Positions 17,246-25,726 of a stretch of DNA of 45,277 bases are shown here, piece after piece. The notes below the pieces were generated by a model, which worked only from the letters and a program-made list of their open reading frames with translations, was not told where the DNA came from and made no database searches. Every line of letters starts with the position of its first letter. Within the stretch, counting starts at the first letter, position 1. The stretch covers positions 1-45,277 of the forward strand of contig JAQUHC010000002.1 of assembly GCA_028683785.1 (NCBI GenBank), given 5' to 3'. Source of the stretch: Oscillospiraceae bacterium. Its GTDB lineage: Bacteria; Bacillota; Clostridia; Oscillospirales; Acutalibacteraceae. The translations under genes were made by a program, and so were the position numbers.

Positions 17246-18532
17246 TTGGAAATAATTCAAATTTGTGGCGGCAATCGGCTTGTCGGCGAAATTGAAATAA
17301 GCGGCGCAAAAAATGCAGCCGTTGCCATTCTTCCGGCTACTTTGCTTATTGAAGGTGTATGCCGTGTAGAAAATGTCCCCAATATTGCCGATGTTACAAC
17401 CACCTTGAAAATATTAAATTTATTGGGCTCTAAGATAAAATATATCAATAAAAATACGATTGAGATTGACAATCGCAATTTGCATAATAATATTGTACCT
17501 TACGATTTGGCAAGAAGCATGCGCGCATCTTATTATTTTTTAGGCGCGCTGCTTTCGCGTTTTGGGAATGCGCGCGTATCAATGCCCGGGGGATGCAATT
17601 TCGGTGTTCGTCCGGTGGACCAGCATCTGAAAGCCTTTGCCGCTCTCGGAGCTTCGGTTTCACCCATGGAAAACGGAATGATAGAAGTGGTAGCAGACAG
17701 ATTGACCGGCAACTCCATCTATCTTGACATTGTTTCGGTTGGCGCAACCGTAAATGCAATCCTCTCATCTGTCAAGGCAAGGGGCGTTACCATTATTGAA
17801 AATGCAGCCAAGGAGCCGCATATCGTCGACTTGGCGAACTTCCTTAACTCAGCAGGTGCAGATATCCGCGGAGCTGGTACCGATGTAATAAAAGTATACG
17901 GCGTTGATATTTTGCACGGCACATCATATGCAATAATTCCCGACCAGATAGAAGCCGGGACATATATGGCGGCTACGGCTGCCACCGGCGGGGATGTACT
18001 CATAAAAAATGTAATCCCCAAGCATCTTGAATCCATAACAGCAAAACTACAGGAAATGGGCGTTCTGGTTGAGGATTTTGACGATTCCATACATGTCAGC
18101 CGCCAAAATCCGCTTAATCAATGCAATGTGAAAACCATGCCGCATCCCGGTTTCCCGACCGATATGCAACCTCAGTTTTCGGTGCTGCTTTCGATTGCCG
18201 AGGGCACCAGCATTCTCACCGAGGGGGTTTATGACAATCGGTTCAGATACATTGAAGAGCTTAGGAGGATGGGAGTTCAAGCCCAGGTTGACGGCAAGGT
18301 GGCGGTGTTTCAGGGGGTTGATTATCTTACCGCAGCCCCTGTAAAAGCCACCGATTTACGCGGAGGCATAGCAATGATAATTGCGGCACTGGTGGCAAGA
18401 GGGGTTACTGAAATTGAAGAAATCCAGCATATCGAGCGGGGATATGAGAATATTGTTGAGAAGCTTTCGGCTCTCGGCGCCCAAATAAAGCGGGTTACGG
18501 TACCCGATTCGGTCGTCAGCCACGCTCTTTAA
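17246..18532 (+). CDS. murA: UDP-N-acetylglucosamine 1-carboxyvinyltransferase
   Basis: 428 residues from TTG 17246, which sits 8 bases after GAGGAG; GTG 17237 overlaps that site. It catalyses the first committed step of peptidoglycan synthesis. The conserved SGAKNA is near residue 20, and the loop MPGGCNFGVRPVD carries the catalytic Cys that fosfomycin alkylates. Later hallmarks are PFPTDMQPQ-like HPGFPTDMQPQF, TEGVYDNRF and DLRGGIAMIIAAL. The family Cys is kept, so fosfomycin sensitivity of the enzyme is expected by family knowledge. Confidence 0.96.
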   Translation: MEIIQICGGNRLVGEIEISGAKNAAVAILPATLLIEGVCRVENVPNIADVTTTLKILNLLGSKIKYINKNTIEIDNRNLHNNIVPYDLARSMRASYYFLGALLSRFGNARVSMPGGCNFGVRPVDQHLKAFAALGASVSPMENGMIEVVADRLTGNSIYLDIVSVGATVNAILSSVKARGVTIIENAAKEPHIVDLANFLNSAGADIRGAGTDVIKVYGVDILHGTSYAIIPDQIEAGTYMAATAATGGDVLIKNVIPKHLESITAKLQEMGVLVEDFDDSIHVSRQNPLNQCNVKTMPHPGFPTDMQPQFSVLLSIAEGTSILTEGVYDNRFRYIEELRRMGVQAQVDGKVAVFQGVDYLTAAPVKATDLRGGIAMIIAALVARGVTEIEEIQHIERGYENIVEKLSALGAQIKRVTVPDSVVSHAL

Positions 18533-18546
18533 TAGGATGATTTATT

Positions 18547-18572
18547 GGGCTGTTGCAAAATTGCAGCAGCCC
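18547..18572 (+). terminator. Rho-independent terminator after murA
   Basis: An 11-bp stem, GGGCTGTTGCA with TGCAGCAGCCC (one G-T wobble), with a 4-nt loop, is followed by CTTTTATAAAA. It ends murA before the metallohydrolase gene. Confidence 0.8.
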
Positions 18573-18618
18573 TTTTATAAAAATATCATATATTTTTCGA
18601 AAAGGAAGGGTCAATAAA

Positions 18619-19410
18619 ATGGCACGATTTTGTCCGCTGTTCAGCGGAAGCAGCGGTAATTGTACATATATAGGTTCATCTCAGCAGGGAATCCTTATTG
18701 ACGCCGGAGTCAGCGCCCGCCGAATTGAGCTTGCTTTAAAGGAGAGGGATATCAAACCCGATTCGATTTCCGCAATTTTCGTGACGCATGAGCATTCCGA
18801 TCATATCTCAGGACTTCGTGTGCTTGTCAAGCGGTTCGGTTACAAGGTTTATGCATCTGCGGGAACTCTTGATGCCATGGTTGATGGCGGAGTATTGAAC
18901 GATAATAATATATATGAGATAATTCCGAAAGCCGGGGTTGAAGCAGCCGATCTTTTTGTCAGCGGGTTTTACACCTCCCATGACAGTCGTGAGAGCATGG
19001 GCTTTCGGGTTGAGACCGGAGACGGACGCACCATTGCGGTCGCTACCGATACCGGCTGTATCACCGATAATGTTCGCACCGCCCTGCGGGGTTGTGATCT
19101 GGCATTGATTGAATCAAATCATGATGTCCGGATGCTTGAAAGCGGGGGCTATCCGTATTTTTTAAAGCAACGAATACTCTGCGATACCGGTCATTTATCA
19201 AATGAATGCTGTGCAGCCGAACTGCCTTTGATGGCGGAAAGCGGGGTAACCAGATTTATACTCGGACATCTGAGTGCTCAAAACAACCGGCCGGAGCTTG
19301 CATATAATGCGGCATTGGCTTCACTTAACGGGGCGGGGTTAAAGGAAAGCCGCGATTTTTTGCTTTCGGTGGCTCCCCGAACCGATACAATGCCGGTAAT
19401 GATATTATAA
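18619..19410 (+). CDS. MBL-fold metallohydrolase, YycJ/WalJ type
   Basis: 263 residues from ATG 18619, with AAGGAAGGG upstream. The N-terminal FCPLFSGSSGNCTYIG and the metal motif THEHSDHISGL are characteristic of YycJ/VicX proteins, with later ATDTG, ESNHD, GHLSN and LGHLSAQNN supplying further metal-binding positions. Members act as exonuclease-like metallo-beta-lactamase-fold enzymes linked to cell-wall stress and DNA repair. No walRK genes are nearby. rlmH follows after 22 bases, a neighbourhood often seen in Firmicutes. Confidence 0.93.
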   Translation: MARFCPLFSGSSGNCTYIGSSQQGILIDAGVSARRIELALKERDIKPDSISAIFVTHEHSDHISGLRVLVKRFGYKVYASAGTLDAMVDGGVLNDNNIYEIIPKAGVEAADLFVSGFYTSHDSRESMGFRVETGDGRTIAVATDTGCITDNVRTALRGCDLALIESNHDVRMLESGGYPYFLKQRILCDTGHLSNECCAAELPLMAESGVTRFILGHLSAQNNRPELAYNAALASLNGAGLKESRDFLLSVAPRTDTMPVMIL

Positions 19411-19432
19411 TTCGGCAGCAAAGGGGGCAGCA

Positions 19433-19915
19433 TTGAGGAATATAACGATTGCCTGTGTCGGCAGGTTAAAGGAAGCGTGGCTCAGGGATGCCTGCGCCGA
19501 ATATGCAAAGCGGTTGGGCGGCTTTTGCAGGTTATCGATTGTCGAGGTTGAAGAGGAGCGTTTTCCGGACAAACCTTCAGCCGCTCAAATTGAAGCGGGG
19601 CTTAAGGCGGAGGGCATAAAACTCATTTCAAAGGCAGGAGGCGGCGACTATCGTGTCGCCTTGTGTATAGAAGGGAAAGGCATGTCCTCAACCCAACTGG
19701 CCGCCCACCTTGATAATCTGGCGGTATTCGGTCAGGGGGATGTTATTTTTTTTATCGGGGGCTCATGGGGTCTGTCGGAGCAGGTTAAGGCTTCGGCTGA
19801 TTTATGCCTGTCAATGTCGGCAATGACCTTTCCGCACCAACTGGCGCGGCTGATGATTTTAGAACAGATTTATCGTGCCCTGCAAATTACATCCGGCGGG
19901 AAGTATCATAAATGA
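19433..19915 (+). CDS. rlmH: 23S rRNA (pseudouridine1915-N3)-methyltransferase
   Basis: 160 residues, standard length. It methylates pseudouridine 1915 in helix 69 of 23S rRNA using SAM. Hallmarks: FFIGGSWGLSEQV (knot region) and FPHQLARLMILEQIYRALQI ending in GKYHK. The start is TTG at 19433 after AAGGGGG. It lies directly before comF. Confidence 0.96.
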   Translation: MRNITIACVGRLKEAWLRDACAEYAKRLGGFCRLSIVEVEEERFPDKPSAAQIEAGLKAEGIKLISKAGGGDYRVALCIEGKGMSSTQLAAHLDNLAVFGQGDVIFFIGGSWGLSEQVKASADLCLSMSAMTFPHQLARLMILEQIYRALQITSGGKYHK

Positions 19916-19934
19916 AACGAACAAAGGGGGCGGG

Positions 19935-20648
19935 GTGGTGGTAAAACGAAATCCGTGGGAGCGGTTTTTGTCGCTGCTGTATCCCGAACGGTGTTGCTGC
20001 TGCGGTAAGACGGTGGTCTGCGGCAGGGTGGTTTGCACCGATTGCCGATTTCGTTTAAAAAGAATTCTGCCGCCTCTATGTCCTTGTTGCGGGTGTGCGA
20101 AAAAAGATTGCAGATGCGGGAGGCACAGGCGGCATACCGACCGATGTGTTGCCCCGTTTTATCATGAGGGCGCGGCGCGGTCGGCTCTTCACCGTCTCAA
20201 GTTTGAAGGAAAAGCATACGCCGCCGAAATGTTCTGCCTTTCTATGGCACAGACGGTGCAAAGGGAATTCGGGGAGGTCGTGTTTGACCGGATCGTGCCG
20301 GTCCCGTTAAGCCGTGCTGTTTTTAAAAAACGCAGCTATAATCAGAGCCTTGTATTGGCAAAAGGGCTGGCATCTCTGCTTAAGGTTGACTGCAGAGAGC
20401 TGCTTGTCAAAGAATATGAGACAATGCCGCAAAGGGAACTGCCAGCATATCGGAGAAGCGGCAATGTGCTCGGAGTGTTTTCGGTTCCATCTGATAAATT
20501 CATACATAAAGATTGCACAATCCTGTTGGTGGATGACACCATTACAACCGGAGCCACCATAGACGAATGTGCAAAAATGTTAAAAATCTACGGCGCAAAA
20601 GCGGTTTATGCGGTTACTGCCACAGCTTCCCGCTTGTCAGAAATATAA
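19935..20648 (+). CDS. ComF-family phosphoribosyltransferase-like protein
   Basis: 237 residues from GTG 19935, with an AAAGGGGG site upstream. The N-terminal zinc finger has many cysteines: ERCCCCGK, VVCTDC and LCPCCGCAKKDCRC. The C-terminal PRTase domain has the PRPP loop LLVDDTITTGATIDE and the preceding KKRSYNQSLVLAKGLA. In competent bacteria ComF takes part in DNA uptake or its downstream processing; here it is a lone gene, so that role is only suggested by family. The adjacent GTG at 19938 is an alternative start. Confidence 0.93.
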   Translation: MVVKRNPWERFLSLLYPERCCCCGKTVVCGRVVCTDCRFRLKRILPPLCPCCGCAKKDCRCGRHRRHTDRCVAPFYHEGAARSALHRLKFEGKAYAAEMFCLSMAQTVQREFGEVVFDRIVPVPLSRAVFKKRSYNQSLVLAKGLASLLKVDCRELLVKEYETMPQRELPAYRRSGNVLGVFSVPSDKFIHKDCTILLVDDTITTGATIDECAKMLKIYGAKAVYAVTATASRLSEI

Positions 20649-20705
20649 AAATGATGTATACTTTTAGCGAATTATGTTGGATACAAAAAAGGGGGGTAAC
20701 ACGTC

Positions 20706-21746
20706 ATGCCGGGAATGAGTTTAGGAATTGATTTGGGTACATCTCGAGTAACAATATATGTTCCCGGTCATGGTGTTGTGTTGCGGGAGCCCTCTGTTAT
20801 TGCTGTTGATAAAAAAACCGACAGGATGATTGCCTGCGGGCAGGAGGCTTTCGAGATGCTGGGGCGCACCCCCGATTCCATTGTGGCGATGAAGCCTTTG
20901 ACAAAGGGCGTTATATCGGAATATGATTATGCAGAAAAGATGCTGCGCACATTTGTGCGGCGGGTTTGTGCATATAAGGTTATAAAACCGCGTGTTGCCG
21001 TCAGCATACCTGCCACGGTTACCGAGGTGGAGCAGCGTTCGCTGGTAGAGGCGGTGTTGGCCGCAGGAACACGAAGGGTATTGCTTATCGATGAGGCGGT
21101 TGCCGCGGCGGTCGGAGCGGGAATTCAAATAGACCTGCCTCAAGGCTCCATGATTGTGAATATCGGTGCCGGAACCACCAACATTGCCGTGCTTTCATTA
21201 AAAGGTATAGCATCCTCATTGTCGGTGCGGGTCGGCGGCGATGATATTGATGAAGCCATTGTGCGTTTTTTACATAATCGTCATAACCATGTGATCGGGC
21301 TTCAGACTGCCGAACAGGTGAAGTTTGAGCTTGGAAACGCCGTACCGCCCGAGGAAAATTCAACAATGCAGATAAAGGGCAGGAATGTCGTCAGCGGGCT
21401 GCCCTGCCTGCAAGAGGTCAATGCAAATCAAATATTTGAAGCAATCGCCGAGCCGGTTGGTGAAATTCTCCATTCGATACAGCGTGTTCTGGAATCCACC
21501 CCGCCCGAGCTAGCCGGGGATATCATGAACAGCGGCATCTGTCTGACAGGGGGCTGTTCAAAGCTGAAAGGGATGGCGGATGCGGTATCACGATTTACCG
21601 GTGTTGATTGCAGGGTTGCTGATAATCCATCCGATTGTGTCGCGATAGGTACAGGCAAATCGCTCAAATTTGCCGGGAACATGTTCTCGGGTGTGTTTGA
21701 TGTAGGGCAGTTCAGTTATCCGCTGTCTGATTCCGCAAGATTGTAA
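20706..21746 (+). CDS. MreB/Mbl-like actin-family protein, divergent
   Basis: 346 residues, family length. The phosphate-1 motif is GIDLGTSRVTIYV, followed by REPSVIAVD. The second phosphate motif, usually D-I-G-G/A-G-T-T, reads NIGAGTTN with Asn152 for Asp. The EEPMAAAIG stretch of MreB reads DEAVAAAVGAG. LTGGCSKLKG in the adenosine region is kept. mreC, mreD and other rod genes are absent from the surroundings. It is therefore a paralogue of MreB/Mbl with an altered nucleotide site, possibly a slow ATPase or scaffold. RBS GGGGGG lies 9 bases before the ATG. Confidence 0.88.
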   Translation: MPGMSLGIDLGTSRVTIYVPGHGVVLREPSVIAVDKKTDRMIACGQEAFEMLGRTPDSIVAMKPLTKGVISEYDYAEKMLRTFVRRVCAYKVIKPRVAVSIPATVTEVEQRSLVEAVLAAGTRRVLLIDEAVAAAVGAGIQIDLPQGSMIVNIGAGTTNIAVLSLKGIASSLSVRVGGDDIDEAIVRFLHNRHNHVIGLQTAEQVKFELGNAVPPEENSTMQIKGRNVVSGLPCLQEVNANQIFEAIAEPVGEILHSIQRVLESTPPELAGDIMNSGICLTGGCSKLKGMADAVSRFTGVDCRVADNPSDCVAIGTGKSLKFAGNMFSGVFDVGQFSYPLSDSARL

Positions 21747-21874
21747 CAATGTATTATAACATAAACACAATCGCGGTCATATAATGGCAGCAGGAAATAA
21801 AGTTTCCTTATCCTAATACTTAATCTCGGTTGATAAGTGATTAGTAAAGTATCTATTTAGAGGTGTAGGAATTT

Positions 21875-22108
21875 ATGAGTGCATATAATTCCCTGAATGA
21901 ATTGCAGAAAGGTCAAACAGCAAAGGTAAAGGCACTGGCTGCAACGGGAAGCATGAGAAGAAGGTTGCAGGACATAGGGTTGATTGAGGGTACCCGGGTT
22001 GAGTGCCTGCAAATAAGCCCGGGTGGGGATCCGATAGCATACTTAATCAGAGGGGCGGTTATTGCCCTGCGTTTAGAAGATTCTTCGAATATTCTTATCT
22101 GTCAATAA
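21875..22108 (+). CDS. feoA: Ferrous iron transport protein A
   Basis: 77 residues with an SH3-like FeoA fold: LNELQKGQTAKVKAL, then MRRRLQDIGLIEGTRVEC and ISPGGDPIAYLIRGAVIALR. It is a small cytoplasmic partner of FeoB. RBS AGAGGTG lies before the ATG. A stem-loop with a T-run separates it from feoB, so feoA may be made in excess. No clear Fur or DtxR box was recognised upstream. Confidence 0.94.
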   Translation: MSAYNSLNELQKGQTAKVKALAATGSMRRRLQDIGLIEGTRVECLQISPGGDPIAYLIRGAVIALRLEDSSNILICQ

Positions 22109-22116
22109 AAAGAGGA

Positions 22117-22166
22117 CAGGGGTGAGAATCCTACATTAAGTAGGTAAAACTCATCCCTGATTTTTT
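22117..22166 (+). terminator. Terminator/attenuator between feoA and feoB
   Basis: A 10-bp outer stem, CAGGGGTGAG with CTCATCCCTG (one wobble), contains an inner CCTAC/GTAGG hairpin and is followed directly by a run of T. It is eight bases past the feoA stop and about 33 bases before the feoB start. Confidence 0.75.
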
Positions 22167-22198
22167 ATTATGATAGATTTTATGCAGAGGTGGTTGAG

Positions 22199-24340
22199 GT
22201 GGGGTTAACAAACAATTCTTTGGGTATAAAAGCGGTTGATTCCGGTCTTGCAATAAAGAAAGTCTCTTCGGAGGATAAAGTGGTTGCGTTGGCCGGAAAT
22301 CCGAATGTGGGGAAAAGTACGGTTTTCAATAATCTGACCGGCATGAATCAACATACCGGCAACTGGCCCGGCAAAACGGTGTCAAATGCGCAGGGGTACT
22401 GCTCACATAACGATAAAAATTATGTTTTGGTGGACATCCCGGGTACATATTCATTGATGGCGCACTCCGTCGAGGAGGAGGTTGCCCGAGATTTTATATG
22501 CTTCGGCAATCCGGATGCCGTTGTCGTGGTATGCGATGCCACCTGCCTTGAGCGCAACCTTAATCTTGTGCTTCAGGCAATCGAGATTACCGATAATATA
22601 ATCATCTGCGTAAATCTTATGGATGAAGCAAAAAGAAAGGGAATTATCATTGATACAGACCGCCTCTCGATAATCCTCGGGGTGCCGGTAGTTGCAACCA
22701 ACGCAAGAAAAAAGAACACCCTTTACAAGCTGATGCAGGCATTGGAGGAACTGTTGATTTCTCAAAAAAAAGCCACTCCCATAAAGATTGAATATGAATC
22801 GGATGTCGAAACAGCCATAAATGCCATGCTGCCGGCTTTAGTCAGATTTAAAGATGTAATAAGTTTACGCTGGCTTGCAATAAGGCTGCTTGATTATGAT
22901 GAAACTCTGACAAAACAGCTTAACGAATTTCTGGGCTGTGATTTATATTCGGATGAGGAAATAAACACCAAGCTGAGGGAGGCCAAGGGTATACTCGATG
23001 CCTGCGACATATCAGCCGAAAAGCTGCAGGATAAAATTACCTCCGGGCTGGTGCTTACCGCAGAAAAGATCTGTAAGCAAACTGTTTCATTTAAAAAAAG
23101 GAATTATAACAGCAGCGACAGAAGGATTGACAGAATTCTCACCGGTAAAACAACAGGAATACCCGTCATGGCGGCCATGCTGACTGTAATATTTTGGATT
23201 ACCCTGTCGGGTGCGAATTATCCGTCAAGGCTGATATCAAACGGGCTTTTTCGGATGCAGGATATATTGACGGAATTATTTAATAATATTGGAGCGCCCG
23301 ATTGGCTGCATGGGTTGCTGGTACTTGGCATGTATCGTGTGGTTGCATGGGTCGTCTCGGTCATGCTTCCGCCCATGGCAATATTTTTCCCGTTGTTTAC
23401 CCTGTTGGAGGATTTGGGATATCTCCCGCGGGTGGCGTTTAACCTTGATAAGTTTTTTAAGAAATGCGGGGCTTGCGGCAAGCAGGCATTAACCATGTGT
23501 ATGGGGTTTGGATGTAATGCCGCGGGTGTTGTGGGATGCAGAATAATTGATTCGCCCAGAGAACGGCTGATAGGTATAATAACCAACAATTTTGTTCCTT
23601 GTAACGGCCGGTTTCCGACCCTTATCGCCATATTAACCATGTTTTTCATCGGGACTTCTGTAGGTATGTTCGAGTCGATTTTATCCGCGTTATTGCTTAC
23701 CTGTATTATATTGCTCGGTGTGGTCATGACCTTTGCCGTATCAAGACTGCTTTCAAAGACAATATTAAAAGGAATTCAGTCCTCTTTCACTCTGGAACTC
23801 CCGCCGTATCGCAGACCCCAGATAGGCAAAGTCATTGTTCGCTCCATATTTGACAGAACACTTTTTGTTTTGGGCAGAGCCTTGGCGGTGGCAGCCCCCG
23901 CCGGACTTTTGATCTGGGTTATGGCAAATGTGACACTGGGGGATTATACTCTGCTTGCCCATTGCTCGGGCTTTTTAGACCCGTTTGCAAGGTTGCTTGG
24001 TATGGACGGGGTTATTCTTCTGGCGTTTATTCTCGGATTCCCTGCAAACGAAATTGTGTTTCCCATCATAATAATGGCATATCTGTCCTCCGGCAGTATT
24101 ATGGAATATGAGAGATTGTCCGATTTAAGGGAGCTGCTCACATTAAACGGTTGGAGCTGGATTACCGCGGGAAGCACAATGCTCTTTTCGTTAATGCACT
24201 GGCCGTGCTCCACCACCTGTCTAACCATTCAAAAGGAAACAAAAAGTCTGAAATGGACAGCAATCTCCTTTGTTCTGCCGACATTAATTGGGATGGCGGT
24301 TTGCTTTGTGTTTGCTAATACAGCAAGGCTTTTTGTATGA
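22199..24340 (+). CDS. feoB: Ferrous iron transporter B
   Basis: About 713 residues. The N-terminal GTPase domain has G1 GNPNVGKST, G3 DIPGTYSL and G4 NLMD; the SAK-like G5 is less clear. The helical GDI region follows, then a membrane domain with the two Gate-type segments (CMGFGCNAAGVVGCRII and the following NNFVPCNGRFPTL) and later spans. It imports Fe(II). The start is uncertain: GTG 22199 has AGAGGTGG at good spacing, while GTG 22190 lies within that site. feoC is not seen after it. Confidence 0.96.
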   Translation: MGLTNNSLGIKAVDSGLAIKKVSSEDKVVALAGNPNVGKSTVFNNLTGMNQHTGNWPGKTVSNAQGYCSHNDKNYVLVDIPGTYSLMAHSVEEEVARDFICFGNPDAVVVVCDATCLERNLNLVLQAIEITDNIIICVNLMDEAKRKGIIIDTDRLSIILGVPVVATNARKKNTLYKLMQALEELLISQKKATPIKIEYESDVETAINAMLPALVRFKDVISLRWLAIRLLDYDETLTKQLNEFLGCDLYSDEEINTKLREAKGILDACDISAEKLQDKITSGLVLTAEKICKQTVSFKKRNYNSSDRRIDRILTGKTTGIPVMAAMLTVIFWITLSGANYPSRLISNGLFRMQDILTELFNNIGAPDWLHGLLVLGMYRVVAWVVSVMLPPMAIFFPLFTLLEDLGYLPRVAFNLDKFFKKCGACGKQALTMCMGFGCNAAGVVGCRIIDSPRERLIGIITNNFVPCNGRFPTLIAILTMFFIGTSVGMFESILSALLLTCIILLGVVMTFAVSRLLSKTILKGIQSSFTLELPPYRRPQIGKVIVRSIFDRTLFVLGRALAVAAPAGLLIWVMANVTLGDYTLLAHCSGFLDPFARLLGMDGVILLAFILGFPANEIVFPIIIMAYLSSGSIMEYERLSDLRELLTLNGWSWITAGSTMLFSLMHWPCSTTCLTIQKETKSLKWTAISFVLPTLIGMAVCFVFANTARLFV

Positions 24341-24394
24341 AATCTTACTTGAAATCTTGGTATCACTATTTACAGTATTGACATAAATAGACGG

Positions 24395-24423
24395 TTGAAA
24401 CAATGGCAATAATAGTATATAAT
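24395..24423 (+). promoter_or_regulatory. Sigma-70-type promoter for the cysteine desulfurase gene
   Basis: TTGAAA and TATAAT are separated by 17 bases, about 140 bases before the start codon in an AT-rich gap. A TTGACA further upstream (24378) is not correctly spaced. Confidence 0.65.
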
Positions 24424-24564
24424 AAATTGCTGATTAGTACTTGTCATTCATTAAAACCTTGTTAATAGATCCGCGTAAAAGCCATATATTAAAGTTTTTC
24501 TTGATTTTTAAAAGGTTTTATAATTGAATAGTATTAGTATAAACAAAATAACGGAGGGTTATGA

Positions 24565-25701
24565 TTGTTTAAATCTGTGCATCTTGATAATGCCGCCACC
24601 ACCGTGGTATCTCGGGAAGCGGCCGAAAAGGCATTTGAAATGATGACACTTAATTATGGCAATCCCTCCTCGCTGCACTCAATCGGTGTAAAAGCCGAAC
24701 AGATGATGGAGGCTGCACGCAAGCAGGTTGCCTCTTTAATCGGATGCCGTTCCGGTTCGATTATATTTACATCCGGCGGGACAGAATCCAATAATCTTGC
24801 TCTGTTCGGGGCGGTTGAGGCGCGAAAACGGGCAGGCCGCCATATTATTACTACGGCGGTGGAGCATTCTTCGGTTGCCGCTGTATGCGATGAGCTGGAG
24901 GGTAATGGGTACGAGATTACCCGTCTTGTGCCCGATAAGGACGGCTGCATCACCCCCGAGCGGGTGGCGGACGCATGTCGGGAAGATACCGTACTGGTCA
25001 GCATTATGTCGGTTAACAACGAAAACGGCGCACATTTTTCGATTGAAGAAATTATACCCGCCGTTCGACGGGCTGCACCCGGGGCGCTTTTTCACTGTGA
25101 TGGAGTGCAGGCTGTAGGTAAGCTGTCGATAAACACAACAAATATTGATGTTGACCTTATGACGGTCAGCGCGCATAAAATTCACGGGCCTAAGGGGTGC
25201 GGAGCTTTATACATCAAAAAAGGCGTTCGCATAGTCCCCAGAGCTTTTGGCGGCGGCCATGAAAGGGGACTTCGCGCAGGCACCGAGGCTGTTCCGCTGA
25301 TTGCGGCTTTCGGGGTTGCCGCAGAAAATACGCCGCCCCCCGCCAAACAAAAAAAGATATATGACTCCCTCAGACAAAGGCTGGCAGACGGGGTGTCGGG
25401 GCGGAATGATGTCATATGGCTATCCCCCGATAATGCGGTATCATATATTGTAAACCTGTCGGTACGCGGACTGCGAAGTGAGACCATGCTGCATTATTTT
25501 GCCGAGAACGGGGTTTATATTTCAAGCGGCTCTGCCTGTACAAAAGGCAAGAAAAGCCGTGTATTGACGGCGTTGGGATTGCCCGACGAGGTAATAGATT
25601 CGTCGCTTCGCATAAGTTTTTCTCATACGAATACAATCGCTGATGTGGACAGATTTCTTGAGGTACTTGAGCAGGCAACCACATCACTTATAAAGAGATA
25701 A
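24565..25701 (+). CDS. Cysteine desulfurase (NifS/IscS type)
   Basis: 378 residues. It removes sulfur from cysteine with PLP and passes a persulfide to acceptors. Seen: YLDNAATT-like HLDNAATT at the start, GGTESNN, VEHSSV, the PLP lysine in SAHKIHGPKG, RAGTE, and the loop cysteine in SSGSACTKGKKS. The start is TTG at 24565 behind GGAGGG. thiI, a known persulfide acceptor, follows with the sortase gene between them, so sulfur delivery for tRNA 4-thiouridine or thiamine is the likely role. Confidence 0.95.
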   Translation: MFKSVHLDNAATTVVSREAAEKAFEMMTLNYGNPSSLHSIGVKAEQMMEAARKQVASLIGCRSGSIIFTSGGTESNNLALFGAVEARKRAGRHIITTAVEHSSVAAVCDELEGNGYEITRLVPDKDGCITPERVADACREDTVLVSIMSVNNENGAHFSIEEIIPAVRRAAPGALFHCDGVQAVGKLSINTTNIDVDLMTVSAHKIHGPKGCGALYIKKGVRIVPRAFGGGHERGLRAGTEAVPLIAAFGVAAENTPPPAKQKKIYDSLRQRLADGVSGRNDVIWLSPDNAVSYIVNLSVRGLRSETMLHYFAENGVYISSGSACTKGKKSRVLTALGLPDEVIDSSLRISFSHTNTIADVDRFLEVLEQATTSLIKR

Positions 25702-25726
25702 AGAATTTTGAAAGGCGGGAGCTCAT

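Noticed and set aside
21747..21874. Fur or DtxR operator before feoA
   Set aside because: The AT-rich leader has no convincing 19-bp palindrome of either type.
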